Program-made: the position numbers and the translations under genes
In this document: positions 1-9,900 of the stretch, one piece after another
Layout of the letters: each line of letters begins with the position of its first letter
Numbering within the stretch: the stretch's first letter is position 1
The notes under the pieces: generated by a model
Databases searched by the model: none
Seen by the model: the letters and a program-made list of their open reading frames with translations, nothing else
Told to the model about the DNA's origin: nothing
Source of the DNA: Devosia elaeis
Lineage (GTDB): Bacteria > Pseudomonadota > Alphaproteobacteria > Rhizobiales > Devosiaceae
Direction of reading: 5' to 3'
Length of the DNA: 58,958 bases
Assembly: GCF_001650025.1 (NCBI RefSeq)
Contig: NZ_LVVY01000060.1
Location: forward strand, 1 to 58,958

Positions 1-1
1 C

Positions 2-1357
2 TCTACCAAAATCTGGAGGAGATCCAGGGGCTCAGGTCAGGATCAAGCTGCCAACCGTTCGACCGTGAGTCACACCTTCTACGTTGGAGTGGTGGACCAC
101 CTCCACGCATCCGGATTCATTGATCACCAAACAGCAAAGGCAGGAAACAATAGGTACTCCTCCCGCATGCGAGCTACACCGCTGCTCGCTGAAAAGCTAG
201 CCGGTGTTCGAGGCCTCTGGGCTTCGGTGTCCATAGACCTGGATGCCCAGCATATCTTTGTTCGAGACGATCAGAAAAAGGTCGTGCCCTACCCTGACCC
301 AGGGCCGTTCGATCTTGCGCAAGCCAACCAAAATCTTCGGCGGATCAACGCTAACCTTCAGACCTCGCTTCTCAACATAGCCATTTCGGACGATCAGACA
401 TTGGCGTTGCAGAGGCGCTTGCATGGCGACCCCGACGAGGCAACGGAGGATGATGACGACGAAGACCTGCCACTCGATTTCTCAGATCGGTCACTGAGGC
501 GATTGTTTGCCCAAAACTCGTTCGAACGAGGCGGACGGTTTTATGGGGGATGGTGGCAAGGCGTTCCAAGCGAGCTTCGAAAGTTCATCGAGGTGGATGG
601 GCTGATGACTGTGGAGCTGGACTTTTCGTCTATCCAGCCACGCATTCTTTACGCACTGGCAGGCGAGACGCCTCCCGACGATGCCTATGTTTTCAAGGGC
701 TGGGGAACACTGTTTCGGCCCTTCATGAAGAAGGCCTTCAACCAGTTGCTCAACAGCGCACCCTCATCTCGGGACCCAGCGCAATGGCACAGGTTTGCTC
801 CAGCACTATCTCAGTTCAAGCAGGCCCAACTTAAATTTCCCGGACTGAAACTACCGGCGTTGCCCGAATGGGAAGCAACCTCTCCCCATGCGAAGCGCAA
901 GTTCACTCGCAAGCTCTTCAGCGAGGTTTTGGAAAGAGATTACGATCAGATGCTATCGGCCCTGCTGGCATTCCATGCTCCGATTAGCGACGCATTCTTC
1001 AGTGGCGCATGGGCGACGCTGCAGTTTCAAGATTCTCAGATAGCGGAGAGAGTCATGATCAAGATGCTCGACGAAAACGTCACTGCGTTGCCGATACACG
1101 ACTCATTTATCGTACGTCGAGGAGCTGAACCGATGCTCGATAGGGCCATGAAGGAGGCCTTTCGGGAAGTAGTGGGCATAGATGCATTGGTTGATGCTGA
1201 TACAAGTTTGTACGCCAACCCCACCAATGATGATCCGGGTCTAGTTTTTGGAAAGGACCTTCACGACGCCATGAAAGATCACATGGTCAGTCACTCCATG
1301 TATATCCGAAGGGAATACGAATGGAGAGAAGTAAGAGGATTAGGCGGGATTGACTAA
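2..1357 (+). CDS. Family-A polymerase-like protein of an integrated element (5' end cut by window edge)
   Basis: Usually filed as hypothetical, but its second half reads as a family-A polymerase palm. Numbering from the GTG at 65: motif A is ELDFSSIQPRILY with Asp186; a motif-B-like stretch R218xxxK222 lies at 217-230; LQFQDSQIAERVM (319-331) resembles the helix before motif C; motif C is PIHDSFIV with His345-Asp346. An acidic run (EDDDDED) sits at 128-134. The N-terminal part resembles a winged helix. The reading frame stays open from 65 back to base 2, and no start is seen, so the true N-terminus is probably outside the window. No exonuclease or primase motif is visible. It lies in the same element as the integrase at 2197-3174. 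The polymerase fold is inferred from motifs; activity is unknown. Confidence 0.6.
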   Translation, partial: STKIWRRSRGSGQDQAANRSTVSHTFYVGVVDHLHASGFIDHQTAKAGNNRYSSRMRATPLLAEKLAGVRGLWASVSIDLDAQHIFVRDDQKKVVPYPDPGPFDLAQANQNLRRINANLQTSLLNIAISDDQTLALQRRLHGDPDEATEDDDDEDLPLDFSDRSLRRLFAQNSFERGGRFYGGWWQGVPSELRKFIEVDGLMTVELDFSSIQPRILYALAGETPPDDAYVFKGWGTLFRPFMKKAFNQLLNSAPSSRDPAQWHRFAPALSQFKQAQLKFPGLKLPALPEWEATSPHAKRKFTRKLFSEVLERDYDQMLSALLAFHAPISDAFFSGAWATLQFQDSQIAERVMIKMLDENVTALPIHDSFIVRRGAEPMLDRAMKEAFREVVGIDALVDADTSLYANPTNDDPGLVFGKDLHDAMKDHMVSHSMYIRREYEWREVRGLGGID

Positions 1358-1462
1358 CGAACTTGCCGGTCGATGTCGACTGCGGTTTGTGCCTGCGTCG
1401 CCACATGACCGGACAGGTGTTGGGAGTGACAAGAATTTCCTCTCATACTAGGGGTCGATAGC

Positions 1463-2200
1463 TTATTCTAGCCCCGTCAGCGTAACGCTGATGGTATGAG
1501 ACCGACCGAACTCGTATGCCCTATCCACTTGGTCGAATCCCTCACTGATCATGATCCGAAGCTGCTCACCGCCAACCATGCCTGCTTCGGAGGTAGTAAC
1601 CGGCGAGGATGTGCCAATACGCTCTATAGTATAAGCACTCCGGAAACACTTTATCATCGTGCCCAAAGGTGGCAGACTTCCATCAAGGTAAAAGACCTGT
1701 CCGCCATCGACCGGTTCGCCCGCAGCATTGAAAATTTGGACAGAGACTGCTGCCCGGTCAAGTGTTTGCCAAGTGTAGTTACGGAGCTCAATTAATATAG
1801 GGTCGTCTGTGTCGCAGCCGTTGGGCCGAGCAATGACCCCGTTCACCCAAACATGCTGGATCGCGGCCACTGATACCAGGGCGACCATGAAGGCTATCCC
1901 GCCGAGCTGCAGCCAATGTCGAGGCACCCGTATGGCTTTTATTGATCGTGCCAATTTGGCGCCATTTGCCTGGCCGAGGGTTGTTGGCGACGGAGCGCTT
2001 CTTAGTACGGCGACAAGGAAAACCGCTGCTAAGACAATGACCGAGGCACCTAGCCCCACCCACTCTGGCCTAAAGCAAGTGGAAAAATCGCACGATTGTC
2101 CCGCCCAATTTTGATCGAACCGGTTTTGCCAAGCCGAGGCAAAGATAAACACCCCCAAGCCAACCAGAACCGCAGCAATAGTCAACCTAACAATCTTCAT
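1463..2200 (-). CDS. Hypothetical membrane protein coupled to the integrase gene
   Basis: 245 residues, no family recognised. Three hydrophobic segments are visible at about residues 5-25, 48-68 and 97-118. They are followed by a polar C-terminal domain of about 125 residues, which would lie outside the membrane if the first segment runs inside to outside. Its ATG overlaps the integrase stop codon as ATGA (2197-2200), so it is likely translated from the integrase transcript. It belongs to the integrated element and shares its lower GC. A role in element maintenance, exclusion or host benefit cannot be told from sequence. Confidence 0.7.
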   Translation of the reverse strand: MKIVRLTIAAVLVGLGVFIFASAWQNRFDQNWAGQSCDFSTCFRPEWVGLGASVIVLAAVFLVAVLRSAPSPTTLGQANGAKLARSIKAIRVPRHWLQLGGIAFMVALVSVAAIQHVWVNGVIARPNGCDTDDPILIELRNYTWQTLDRAAVSVQIFNAAGEPVDGGQVFYLDGSLPPLGTMIKCFRSAYTIERIGTSSPVTTSEAGMVGGEQLRIMISEGFDQVDRAYEFGRSHTISVTLTGLE

Positions 2201-3174
2201 TCGCCTTCCTTTAGGTCCATGAGACCGATCACATCCCGAACGTTCAGATGCGTGTACCGCTGGACGCTTCGGCTGTCTTTGTGTCCGCTTACCATCATAA
2301 TCTGGGCTTGATTGAATCCCTTTCGGGCCACCATGGTGATGCGTGTATGCCGCAGTTGGTGCAGGCGCACGTCCTCATCCAAGCCCACGGCCCTCCTTGC
2401 CCTTCTAACAGCCGTGGAGACGCTATGGGCGGCTACCGGGAACAACCTATCATCGGGCGATTTGCAGCGCTCCTGAGCCGCCCTGAGCAGCGTCACCGCG
2501 CGCGTTGTGAGCGGAACAAATCGATCACCTGTTTTCCCGTCCACGACTGATAGCACTCGTTCATCCAGATGCAAAACACGTGGAGTCAGTTTGATGATTT
2601 CTGATCGGCGCATTGCCGTCTCATACGCGAGCTCAACCAACGCTCTCATCGAAGACGGGAGTGCGGAAATCAAGAGCTCGATCTCGTTCCTTTCAATAAC
2701 TCTAGATCGGGGCTTGCACGCGGCCGGCAGAGGGATGTTCTTTGCTGGTGACGGAACGTCTCGTTCTCCAAAGATCATTTCTCGCTCTGCCCAGCGAAAC
2801 AGCTTGTTGATCAGTTGGATTTCCTCTCTCACCGTTGGCCCCGAAACCTGCGTTAAACGATTGAGGCGGAATGAATTGACGTCTGACCGCGTGATACTGA
2901 TGAGGGCTTGGGGAAACGACTTTGCGACCCGCTCCATCTTCTCTAGCATCATGTGCCTGGACGGCTTGCCTTTGAGCTGTGTGGAGCAATACCGCAAAGC
3001 GAGCGCATGCATGGTCAACGTGTTTTGGGAGGCAGGGCTATGAGATGGCGTTTGTGCGCCGACCCAAGCCTGAGCCTCGCCCAACGTGCCGAAGGACCGG
3101 GAGCGACTGGGGGCTCCCTTGATTCTGATCTGTGCGTTGAATTTGCCGGATGGAAGCTGCCTAATGCTGGCCAC
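2197..3174 (-). CDS. Tyrosine-family site-specific integrase
   Basis: Recombinase of 325 residues that would integrate and excise the element at the adjacent tRNA-Thr site. The catalytic set is complete: Arg189 in ETAMRRSEI, Lys214 in DGKTGD, His272-x-x-Arg275 in LHQLRHT, His298 in SGHKD and the nucleophile Tyr307 in QRYTHL. Residues about 50-140 form the core-binding (SAM-like) domain. The start is GTG at 3174, preceded by AGGAG eight bases upstream. The first codon lies about 50 bp from the tRNA fragment, the usual place for an element integrase. All key residues are present, so it is probably functional. Confidence 0.95.
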   Translation of the reverse strand: MASIRQLPSGKFNAQIRIKGAPSRSRSFGTLGEAQAWVGAQTPSHSPASQNTLTMHALALRYCSTQLKGKPSRHMMLEKMERVAKSFPQALISITRSDVNSFRLNRLTQVSGPTVREEIQLINKLFRWAEREMIFGERDVPSPAKNIPLPAACKPRSRVIERNEIELLISALPSSMRALVELAYETAMRRSEIIKLTPRVLHLDERVLSVVDGKTGDRFVPLTTRAVTLLRAAQERCKSPDDRLFPVAAHSVSTAVRRARRAVGLDEDVRLHQLRHTRITMVARKGFNQAQIMMVSGHKDSRSVQRYTHLNVRDVIGLMDLKEGE

Positions 3175-3196
3175 GGGGAGTACTCCTGAGCGTTTC

Positions 3197-3215
3197 CAAG
3201 TACATTAAGTACTTG
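3197..3215. promoter_or_regulatory. Inverted repeat between integrase start and attachment site
   Basis: CAAGTAC (3197-3203) and GTACTTG (3209-3215) are perfect 7-bp arms with a 5-bp spacer. The repeat sits just upstream of the integrase GTG and about 12 bp from the tRNA-derived block. It could be an integrase core or arm site, or an operator for int. Position and symmetry are seen; function is inferred. Confidence 0.4.
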
Positions 3216-3226
3216 ATATTACACGC

Positions 3227-3274
3227 TCATTCGTAATGATGGGGTCGTCAGTTCGAGTCTGACAAGCGGCACCA
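3227..3274 (+). other. Attachment site: duplicated 3' fragment of tRNA-Thr(CGT)
   Basis: The 3' part of a tRNA, not a whole gene. It shows three bases of the anticodon stem, loop TTCGTAA with anticodon CGT (3232-3234), a 5-base variable loop, a perfect T stem GTCAG/CTGAC (3247-3251, 3259-3263) around TTCGAGT, the acceptor strand AAGCGGC (3264-3270), and discriminator A plus CCA (3271-3274). Upstream of 3227 the anticodon stem no longer pairs, and no D-arm or 5' acceptor strand follows. This is the pattern left at the distal end when an element integrates into a tRNA 3' end. The intact tRNA should lie at the other end of the element, left of this window. Confidence 0.85.
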
Positions 3275-3281
3275 GTTTTCT

Positions 3282-4043
3282 TCAGCCCACCTTTTCCATT
3301 AGTTCGAGCCGCTGTGCCTGGCGTGCCGAGGGCGCGATGGCGACGAGATCGGTCGGGGACGAACCGAACAGGGCGGCGCGTTCCTCAGGCAGCGACAAGA
3401 AGAACGGATAGCGGTCCATCACCCTGTCGCGGATCACAGGTACGTCGGCCGTGAAAAGCTGCATGGGGAAGGCCAGATCGGCATAGGTGCGTTCATCGCC
3501 CAGCGGCCGAGCGTTGAAGACTCGCCTGTAGAAGGCGGTGTGTTCCGGCCGGACGGCGGACATGCAATAGCGAACCGGAAAATGTTCGCAGGCCATGGCT
3601 GCGATCCGGAGCGTGAGATAGGGCAAAGCCGGATAGGCCAGCGACAATTCGAAATCGGTGGTGAAGCGGCCGGGGTCGATAAATGACTTGCCATTGTCCA
3701 AGAGCGGCTGCAGCACGTCGGGCCAGACGGACATGCAGGGCGAATATGGCTGCTCGGGCGTCACCACGTGAAAGCGCAGGGAACTGGCCAGCCGGCCGCC
3801 GATATAGACGCCGAAACAATAGCAGTTCGGCAATTCGTCGAACTGGTCGCGTGTCACCTGCTGGGAATTGACGGGGATGAAATCCTCCCGCCGATAGGCT
3901 TCGTAGCGCAGCCGATAGACCGGATCGAATTGCTCGTCCACGCTGACTCGCCGATAACGCACCTGGTCGAGAAGATCGATCAGCGTATTCGCAAATTGCG
4001 AACTGGTACTATTGCCAGCAGGTTTGCCCGCATTCATGAACAT
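3282..4043 (-). CDS. FeeM-like N-acyl amino acid synthase
   Basis: 253-residue GNAT-fold protein of the FeeM type, related to acyl-homoserine-lactone synthases. Such enzymes join a fatty acyl group from acyl-carrier protein to an amino acid, giving signal-like or surfactant-like lipids. The N-terminal block VYRLRYEAYRREDFIP (about 41-57), then DQFDELPNCYCFGVYIGGRLASSLR split across the core strands, and the FIDPGRF block (about 118-124) fit this family. It follows the GGDEF-EAL gene on the same strand with a 119-bp gap, so co-expression is possible. No LuxR-type partner gene is nearby. The family call is good; the acyl product is unknown. Confidence 0.75.
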   Translation of the reverse strand: MFMNAGKPAGNSTSSQFANTLIDLLDQVRYRRVSVDEQFDPVYRLRYEAYRREDFIPVNSQQVTRDQFDELPNCYCFGVYIGGRLASSLRFHVVTPEQPYSPCMSVWPDVLQPLLDNGKSFIDPGRFTTDFELSLAYPALPYLTLRIAAMACEHFPVRYCMSAVRPEHTAFYRRVFNARPLGDERTYADLAFPMQLFTADVPVIRDRVMDRYPFFLSLPEERAALFGSSPTDLVAIAPSARQAQRLELMEKVG

Positions 4044-4162
4044 CGCCCCCGTTGTTCGGAGCGCATATTAACCGCCTGTTAGGGATAACCGCATTGGGAA
4101 AAATGACAGGTCCGCGGTGACGGGAACGGCTGGAAGCGGAATTTCGAAACCGGATCAGGAGG

Positions 4163-6472
4163 TTAATGGGAGTTAACCACGCGAACGTTTTCCGGCCGCG
4201 TTGACACCATGGGCTTGCCGTTGAACCGCTCGATAAGTTCGGCAACATCCTTGGCCGGCAGGGGACGGCTGAAGAAGTAGCCCTGGACCTGCTGGACGCT
4301 CGTCTCGCTCAGCATCACATTGAGCTGCTCTTCGGTTTCCACGCCCTCGGCGACGACCATCAGGTCGAGGTCCCGGCCCAGGCGCGCCACATTGGCCAGC
4401 AGCCGCAGGGCGCGCGGATCCTCGGCGATATCAACGACGAAGGAGCGATCGATCTTGAGCTTTGTAAACGGCAGGGCGCTGAGATAGCTCAGCGAGGAAT
4501 AGCCGGTGCCGAAATCGTCAAGCGCGATGGCGATCCCCTTGTCGGCGAGGGTCTGCAAGACGCTGCCGGCCAGGTCGCGTTCTTCGATGAGCGCCGTCTC
4601 GGTGACTTCAATTTCAAGCCGGCCCGGAGCCAGCCCCGATTGGGTCAGCGCCCTGTCGATCAGCGCCGGCAGGTCGACACCGCGAAAATCGCGGGCCGAG
4701 ACATTAACTCCGACACCCACCGGGCTCGACCAGCTTCGGCATTCATGCGTGGCATTTTCGATCACCCAGGCCGTTATGCTGGAAATGATCCCCATTTCCT
4801 CAGCCAGGGGAATGAAGGTTGCCGGGGGAATCGGCCCGAATTCGGGATGGGTCCAGCGCACCAAGGCCTCGCAGGACACCACCTTGCGCGTCGCGATATC
4901 GAGGAGCGGCTGGAACACCAGGCCCAGCTCCCCCTCCGCCACCGCCTCACGCAGATCGGCCTTGAGCCGCTGACGATAATGATAGTCGATATCCATCTGG
5001 GTATGGAAAATCTGGCTGCGACCCTTGCCCTCGGCCTTGGCGGCATAAAGCGCCAGGTCGGCCTTGGTCATCAATTCTTCCAGGTCACTCTGGCTGCCCG
5101 GGCTGAGGACGACGCCGACACTGACGCGAACCGGCAAAGCGATCCCGTTGAGCATGAAGGGGGGCTCGAAAGCCTCCAGCACCCGTCCGGCCTCGGCCCG
5201 ACCATCGGTTTCGTCGCCGGCGGCGGACAAGACGATGAACTCGTCTCCGCCCATGCGGGCCAGCATGGCATTGGCCGGCAGCGCCGCGCGCAGCCGGTCG
5301 GCGGCCTGGCGCAGCAATTCATCGCCCACCACGTGGCCGAAGCTGTCATTGACGTGCTTGAACTCGTCGATATCTACGATCATCAGGGTGCTGGAATCGC
5401 CGGCAGCAGCCCGTTCCTGCAATTGTTCGAGAGCCAAGATGCCGAAATAGCTGCGATTGGGCAGCCCGGTCAGCGCGTCGTGCCGCGCGATGAAGCTGAT
5501 GCGCTCATCGGCCAGGACACGTTCGGTAATGTCCTCGAACAGGAGCACGGTGCGCTGCTGGCCGGAACTGACCGTCACCTCGAAGATGCGGTCCCCGTCG
5601 ATCGAAAGCTGCACCTTGCCCGAGCTGTGCTCCGCGATGATCTCCTGCAACCGGTCCACTGCATTCCTGGGCATTCTGCCGTCCGTACCCAGGCCTTCCA
5701 GAATCGGCGCGAAGGGTCGGCCGGCCAGTTTGCCGATATCGAGGGCGGTGAACATCCGCACGGCCCGGTCATTGGCCAGGGTAATCACGCCCTTTTCGTC
5801 CAGCATGCACAACCCATGCTCGAGCGTGGTGATGGCGATGTCGAATTCGGCGGCCAGCCGCGAGACCTCGACGCGCCCATGCACGGCGGACAATAGCAGC
5901 GAGCGAATGGCCGCCGCGTGCTTGCGATAGCTGATCAGCAGCAGGATCAGCATCGCCGCCAGCAATTGATTGTAGAAGTCGCCCCGGAAAATCATGGTGA
6001 TCCAGAGCGGCACCGACAGGGAGATGATCTGGATGGTCAGCAATCGGTCGAGGCCGAAATTGCGGGCGACCAATCCCACGGTGGAGGCAATGGTGAGTGT
6101 AAAGCTGGCAAGTTCCGCGAAGGGATCACGCACGACCAGAAAAGCCACCAGGCACCACAATCCGTGGGTGAAAGCCACCAGGACGCCACCGACAATGGCC
6201 TTGTTTTCCCAGCGCTCGGCCGATTCGGCATCGTCGTCGCCGATACCGGCGCGCCAGAAGGCCCCCATATTGTGGAAACGCACAAAGGCGACCGCCAGAA
6301 TGGCAAGAGCCACTACCAGCAGGATCGGCGCCTGTGCCTTGAACGCCGAGAGAGCGGCGACGGCGGCGCTGGAAAAAGCGCCCAGCAGCATTTGCCGCCG
6401 GTCGCTATAGACCGAGCGGATGATGGACACATAATCCAGAGCCGGCATGGTTTTTCGGGCTGGGGTCAGCAC
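4163..6472 (-). CDS. Membrane-bound GGDEF-EAL cyclic-di-GMP protein
   Basis: 769 residues that make and/or break cyclic di-GMP. The N-terminus (about 25-185) has several hydrophobic spans. Then comes a PAS-like domain (about 200-310), GGDEF (about 330-490, motif ARMGGDEF) and EAL (about 505-755). The EAL part has CEALVRW, EVTETALI, DDFGTGYSS, KIDRSF and AEGVETEEQ, so hydrolase residues look intact. The product-inhibition RxxD five residues before GGDEF is missing (LPANAMLARM). The GTG start at 6472 has AGGGA seven bases upstream; an ATG at 6448 is the alternative. Lies upstream of the FeeM-like gene. Confidence 0.92.
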   Translation of the reverse strand: MLTPARKTMPALDYVSIIRSVYSDRRQMLLGAFSSAAVAALSAFKAQAPILLVVALAILAVAFVRFHNMGAFWRAGIGDDDAESAERWENKAIVGGVLVAFTHGLWCLVAFLVVRDPFAELASFTLTIASTVGLVARNFGLDRLLTIQIISLSVPLWITMIFRGDFYNQLLAAMLILLLISYRKHAAAIRSLLLSAVHGRVEVSRLAAEFDIAITTLEHGLCMLDEKGVITLANDRAVRMFTALDIGKLAGRPFAPILEGLGTDGRMPRNAVDRLQEIIAEHSSGKVQLSIDGDRIFEVTVSSGQQRTVLLFEDITERVLADERISFIARHDALTGLPNRSYFGILALEQLQERAAAGDSSTLMIVDIDEFKHVNDSFGHVVGDELLRQAADRLRAALPANAMLARMGGDEFIVLSAAGDETDGRAEAGRVLEAFEPPFMLNGIALPVRVSVGVVLSPGSQSDLEELMTKADLALYAAKAEGKGRSQIFHTQMDIDYHYRQRLKADLREAVAEGELGLVFQPLLDIATRKVVSCEALVRWTHPEFGPIPPATFIPLAEEMGIISSITAWVIENATHECRSWSSPVGVGVNVSARDFRGVDLPALIDRALTQSGLAPGRLEIEVTETALIEERDLAGSVLQTLADKGIAIALDDFGTGYSSLSYLSALPFTKLKIDRSFVVDIAEDPRALRLLANVARLGRDLDLMVVAEGVETEEQLNVMLSETSVQQVQGYFFSRPLPAKDVAELIERFNGKPMVSTRPENVRVVNSH

Positions 6473-6657
6473 GGAAATTTCCCTGTTACTATGCCATTGG
6501 GCCCTTAAGCCCTTAACAAGGTCTTGCTCGCCCTCCCGGCCCAGCGCCTAATCGGCCTGCAGGCTGAACGACAGGTTAATACGGTCCGAACATAGCAGCC
6601 TTTCGCGCTTCCCCGCGTTTGTGCCGGTGACGAAGAAGGCCTTTTGAGGAGCAGGAC

Positions 6658-6975
6658 ATGGCTGAAAAACTCTCTGCCACGAGCCGCGACGCGGCCTTGG
6701 CCAAACTGACCTCCTGGTCCTACGACACCGCGGCGGACGCAATCACGCGGGAATTTCGCTTCGAGGATTTCTCGGCGGCCTTCGCCTTCATGACGCGGGT
6801 GGCGCTGGCCGCCGAAAAGGCCGGGCACCATCCCGAATGGTTCAATGTCTACAACAAGGTGCGCATCACCCTATCCACCCATGACGCTGGCGGATTGAGC
6901 CGAAAGGATATCGAGCTGGCCGAGCGCATCGACGCGCTCCATTCTGCCTCAGTGAAAATTGCGCCCGCCGGGTAA
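6658..6975 (+). CDS. phhB: Pterin-4-alpha-carbinolamine dehydratase
   Basis: 105 residues, full family length. The enzyme dehydrates 4a-hydroxytetrahydrobiopterin to recycle the pterin cofactor of aromatic amino acid hydroxylases. The family signature with three clustered histidines is present: [15 protein letters not shown] (about 59-73) followed by THDAGG. The ATG follows GAGGAGCAGG. Its last 27 bases overlap the 3' end of dnaE2 on the other strand. No phenylalanine hydroxylase gene is in the window. Confidence 0.93.
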   Translation: MAEKLSATSRDAALAKLTSWSYDTAADAITREFRFEDFSAAFAFMTRVALAAEKAGHHPEWFNVYNKVRITLSTHDAGGLSRKDIELAERIDALHSASVKIAPAG

Positions 6976-9900
6976 GGCCGCATAGGCCCGGCGTCTGGCG
7001 AGCTCGATTTCCCGCAACGCCTCGCGATTGCGGCTTTCCGGCCGATCCGATCCCGATTTGCCTTCATCGGCCCGAGCCAGCATGCGCTCGCCGATATCCT
7101 TGCCGTGTGAGAGATCCAACAGGTACGGCGTCAGGTCCGTCATGTCCTCGGCGACGATATGGATGACCCCATGGCTCGATTGCACCTTGCCGCGCACCGC
7201 CAGCATGCGGCTCGACAACAGGATCTTGCGCAGCCGGTCGTCCTTGAACAGTTTGGGCCAGACCACGACATTGGCGATGCCGGTTTCGTCCTCGAGCGTG
7301 GCGAAGATCACCCCGCTCGCCGTGCCCGGGCGCTGCCGCACCAACACCAGGCCCGCGACCTCCACCACGATATCGGACGGCACCGAAACCAGGTTTTCCG
7401 CCCGTGTCGTGCCGCGCGCCATCAGCATGGGCCGCAGGAATTGCACCGGATGGCCCTTGAGCGAGAGAGCAAGGGTCGAATAATCGTGGATGACCTCCTC
7501 GCCCGGCGCCATCAGCGGCAGGTCCGCCGGTTCCTCCGCTGCGCCATCGGACGGCGAAGCGGCGGCGGCAAAAAGCGGCAGCGTCTCGGCGCCATGAGTG
7601 CCGATCAACCCCTTGACCGCCCAGAGCGCCTCGCGACGATTGAGCCCCATCGAGGCAAAGGCATCGGCCCGCGCCAGCTTTTCGAGGCTGGCAATGGGCA
7701 CGCCGCTGCGCAACCAGAGTTCGCGCACCGAACCATAGCCATCGCCACGATGCTCGACGATGCGGATGATATCTTTTTCCGCCAGCCCCTCCACGCGGCG
7801 CAGGCCCAGACGCACGGCATGCTCGGTCCGGATTTCTTCGGCCATGTCCCTGTGCCTGGACCAGATATGGTCGCGAGGATCGCGCGCGTTTCTTTCGAGT
7901 GCCGATTCCAGGCCCGATTCATTGACGTCCGGCGGCCGGACCTCCACCCCATGCTCGACGGCATCGCGGACGAGCTGGCTGGGCGCATAGAATCCCATGG
8001 GCTGGGAATTGAGCAGCGCGCAGAGAAACACATCCGGATAATGGCATTTGAGCCAGCACGAAGCATAGACCAGCAGGGCGAAACTGGCCGCATGGCTTTC
8101 GGGGAAGCCATATTCGGCGAAGCCCTCGATCTGTGAAAAGCAGCGCTCGGCAAAGGCGCGGTCATAGGACCGACCGGGATTGTCGACCATTCCGGTGATG
8201 AAGCGCTGCTTGAACACATCGATTTTGCCGGTGCGACGCCAGGAGGCCATGGCCCGGCGCAATTGATCGGCCTCCCCTTCGGTGAAGCCGGCACCCTTGA
8301 TGGCCATTTGCATGGCCTGTTCCTGAAACAGAGGAATGCCGAGGGTTTTTTCGAGCACCATGTCCACCGGATCGTCCGGATCGGCCGTCCATGGCTCGAT
8401 GCCATCCCGCCGTTTGAGATAGGGATGCACCATGCCGCCCTGGATCGGGCCGGGCCGCACGATGGCGACCTCGATGACCAGATCGTAGAATTCCTTCGGC
8501 CGCAGCCGCGGCAGCATGGTCATCTGTGCCCGGCTTTCGATCTGGAATACCCCGACCGTATCGGCGCGATGGGTCATTTCATAGACCGGCCGGGCCCGCT
8601 CGGGATGATGATATTCCTCGTTCTGCAATTCGGTCAGCTCGACCCTGCGCCCATAATGGGTTTCCATGAGCTCGAAGGCGCGCCGCAGGCAGGTCAGCAT
8701 GCCCAGGGCCAGCACGTCGACCTTGAGAATCTTCAAAGCGTCGATGTCGTCCTTGTTCCATTCGATGATGGTGCGGCTGTCCATCGCCGATTTGCTGATC
8801 GGCACCAGGCTTTCGAGCGAATCCCTTGTGATGACGAAGCCGCCCACATGCTGGGACAGATGACGCGGAAAGCCCCGTAGCACCTTCACGACCTCGAACA
8901 TCTGCGCCATGACCGGATCGTCGGGATTGAGCCCCAGGCTCCTGAGATCGCGCAGGTCGAGCTTGCTGCCCCAGCCCCAATGCAATTGATTGAAGGCGGC
9001 TATGGTGTCGTCCGACACCCCGAATACTTTGGCCGTCTCCCGGATGGCGCTGCGGGAGCGGTAGGAAATGACATTGGCGGTGAGCCCGGTCCGGCGCCCG
9101 CCATATTTCTGATAGACATATTGCATCACCTCCTCACGCCGTTCGTGCTCGAAATCGACGTCGATATCGGGCGGTTCGTCGCGCTCCGTGGAGATGAAAC
9201 GGCCGAAGACCAGATTGGCCTTGCGCGGATCGACGGAGGTAATGCCCAGGCAGAAGCAGACCGTGGAATTGGCCGCCGAACCGCGCCCCTGACACAGAAT
9301 GCCTTTTTCCTCGCGCGCGAATTTGACGATGTCGTAGACGGTCAGGAAATAGGCGGCATAAAGCTTGTCGGAAATGAGCTTGAGTTCGGTGCGGATCGTC
9401 TGCTCGATATCCTTGGAAAGCCCTTCGGGAAAGCGCTTTGCCGCCCCTTCCCAGGTCAGTCGCTCCAATGTCTGTTGCGCCGTTTCCCCTTCGCCGGTGG
9501 TCTCCTCGGGGTAATTGTATTCGAGCTGGCTGAGCGAAAAGCCGATCCGGGCGGTGAAGGCCTGGGTCTGGGCGATGGCGTCGGGATGTTCGGCAAAGAG
9601 CCGGGCCATTTCCTCGGGCAGTTTCAGATGCCGTTCGGCATTGGCGCTCAGCCGGAAACCGGCCTCTTCCAGGGTGACATGCTCGCGGATGCAGGTGACC
9701 ACATCGAGCACCATGCTGCGCTCGGGCTGGTGATAGCGTGCGTCATTGCTGGCGATCATGGCCGCGCCATGCCGCTTGGCCAGGGCGGAGACGCGGTTGA
9801 GGCGGACCCGGTCATGGCCATCGAAATGTGGTACGCCCGCCACCCAGACCCGCCCCGGAGCCTGGCGGCTCAGATGATCGAGGTTTTTTTCGGTCAGAGC

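Noticed and set aside
3227-3274. Intact tRNA-Thr gene
   Set aside because: No D-arm or 5' acceptor strand precedes the anticodon loop, so only the 3' half is present.
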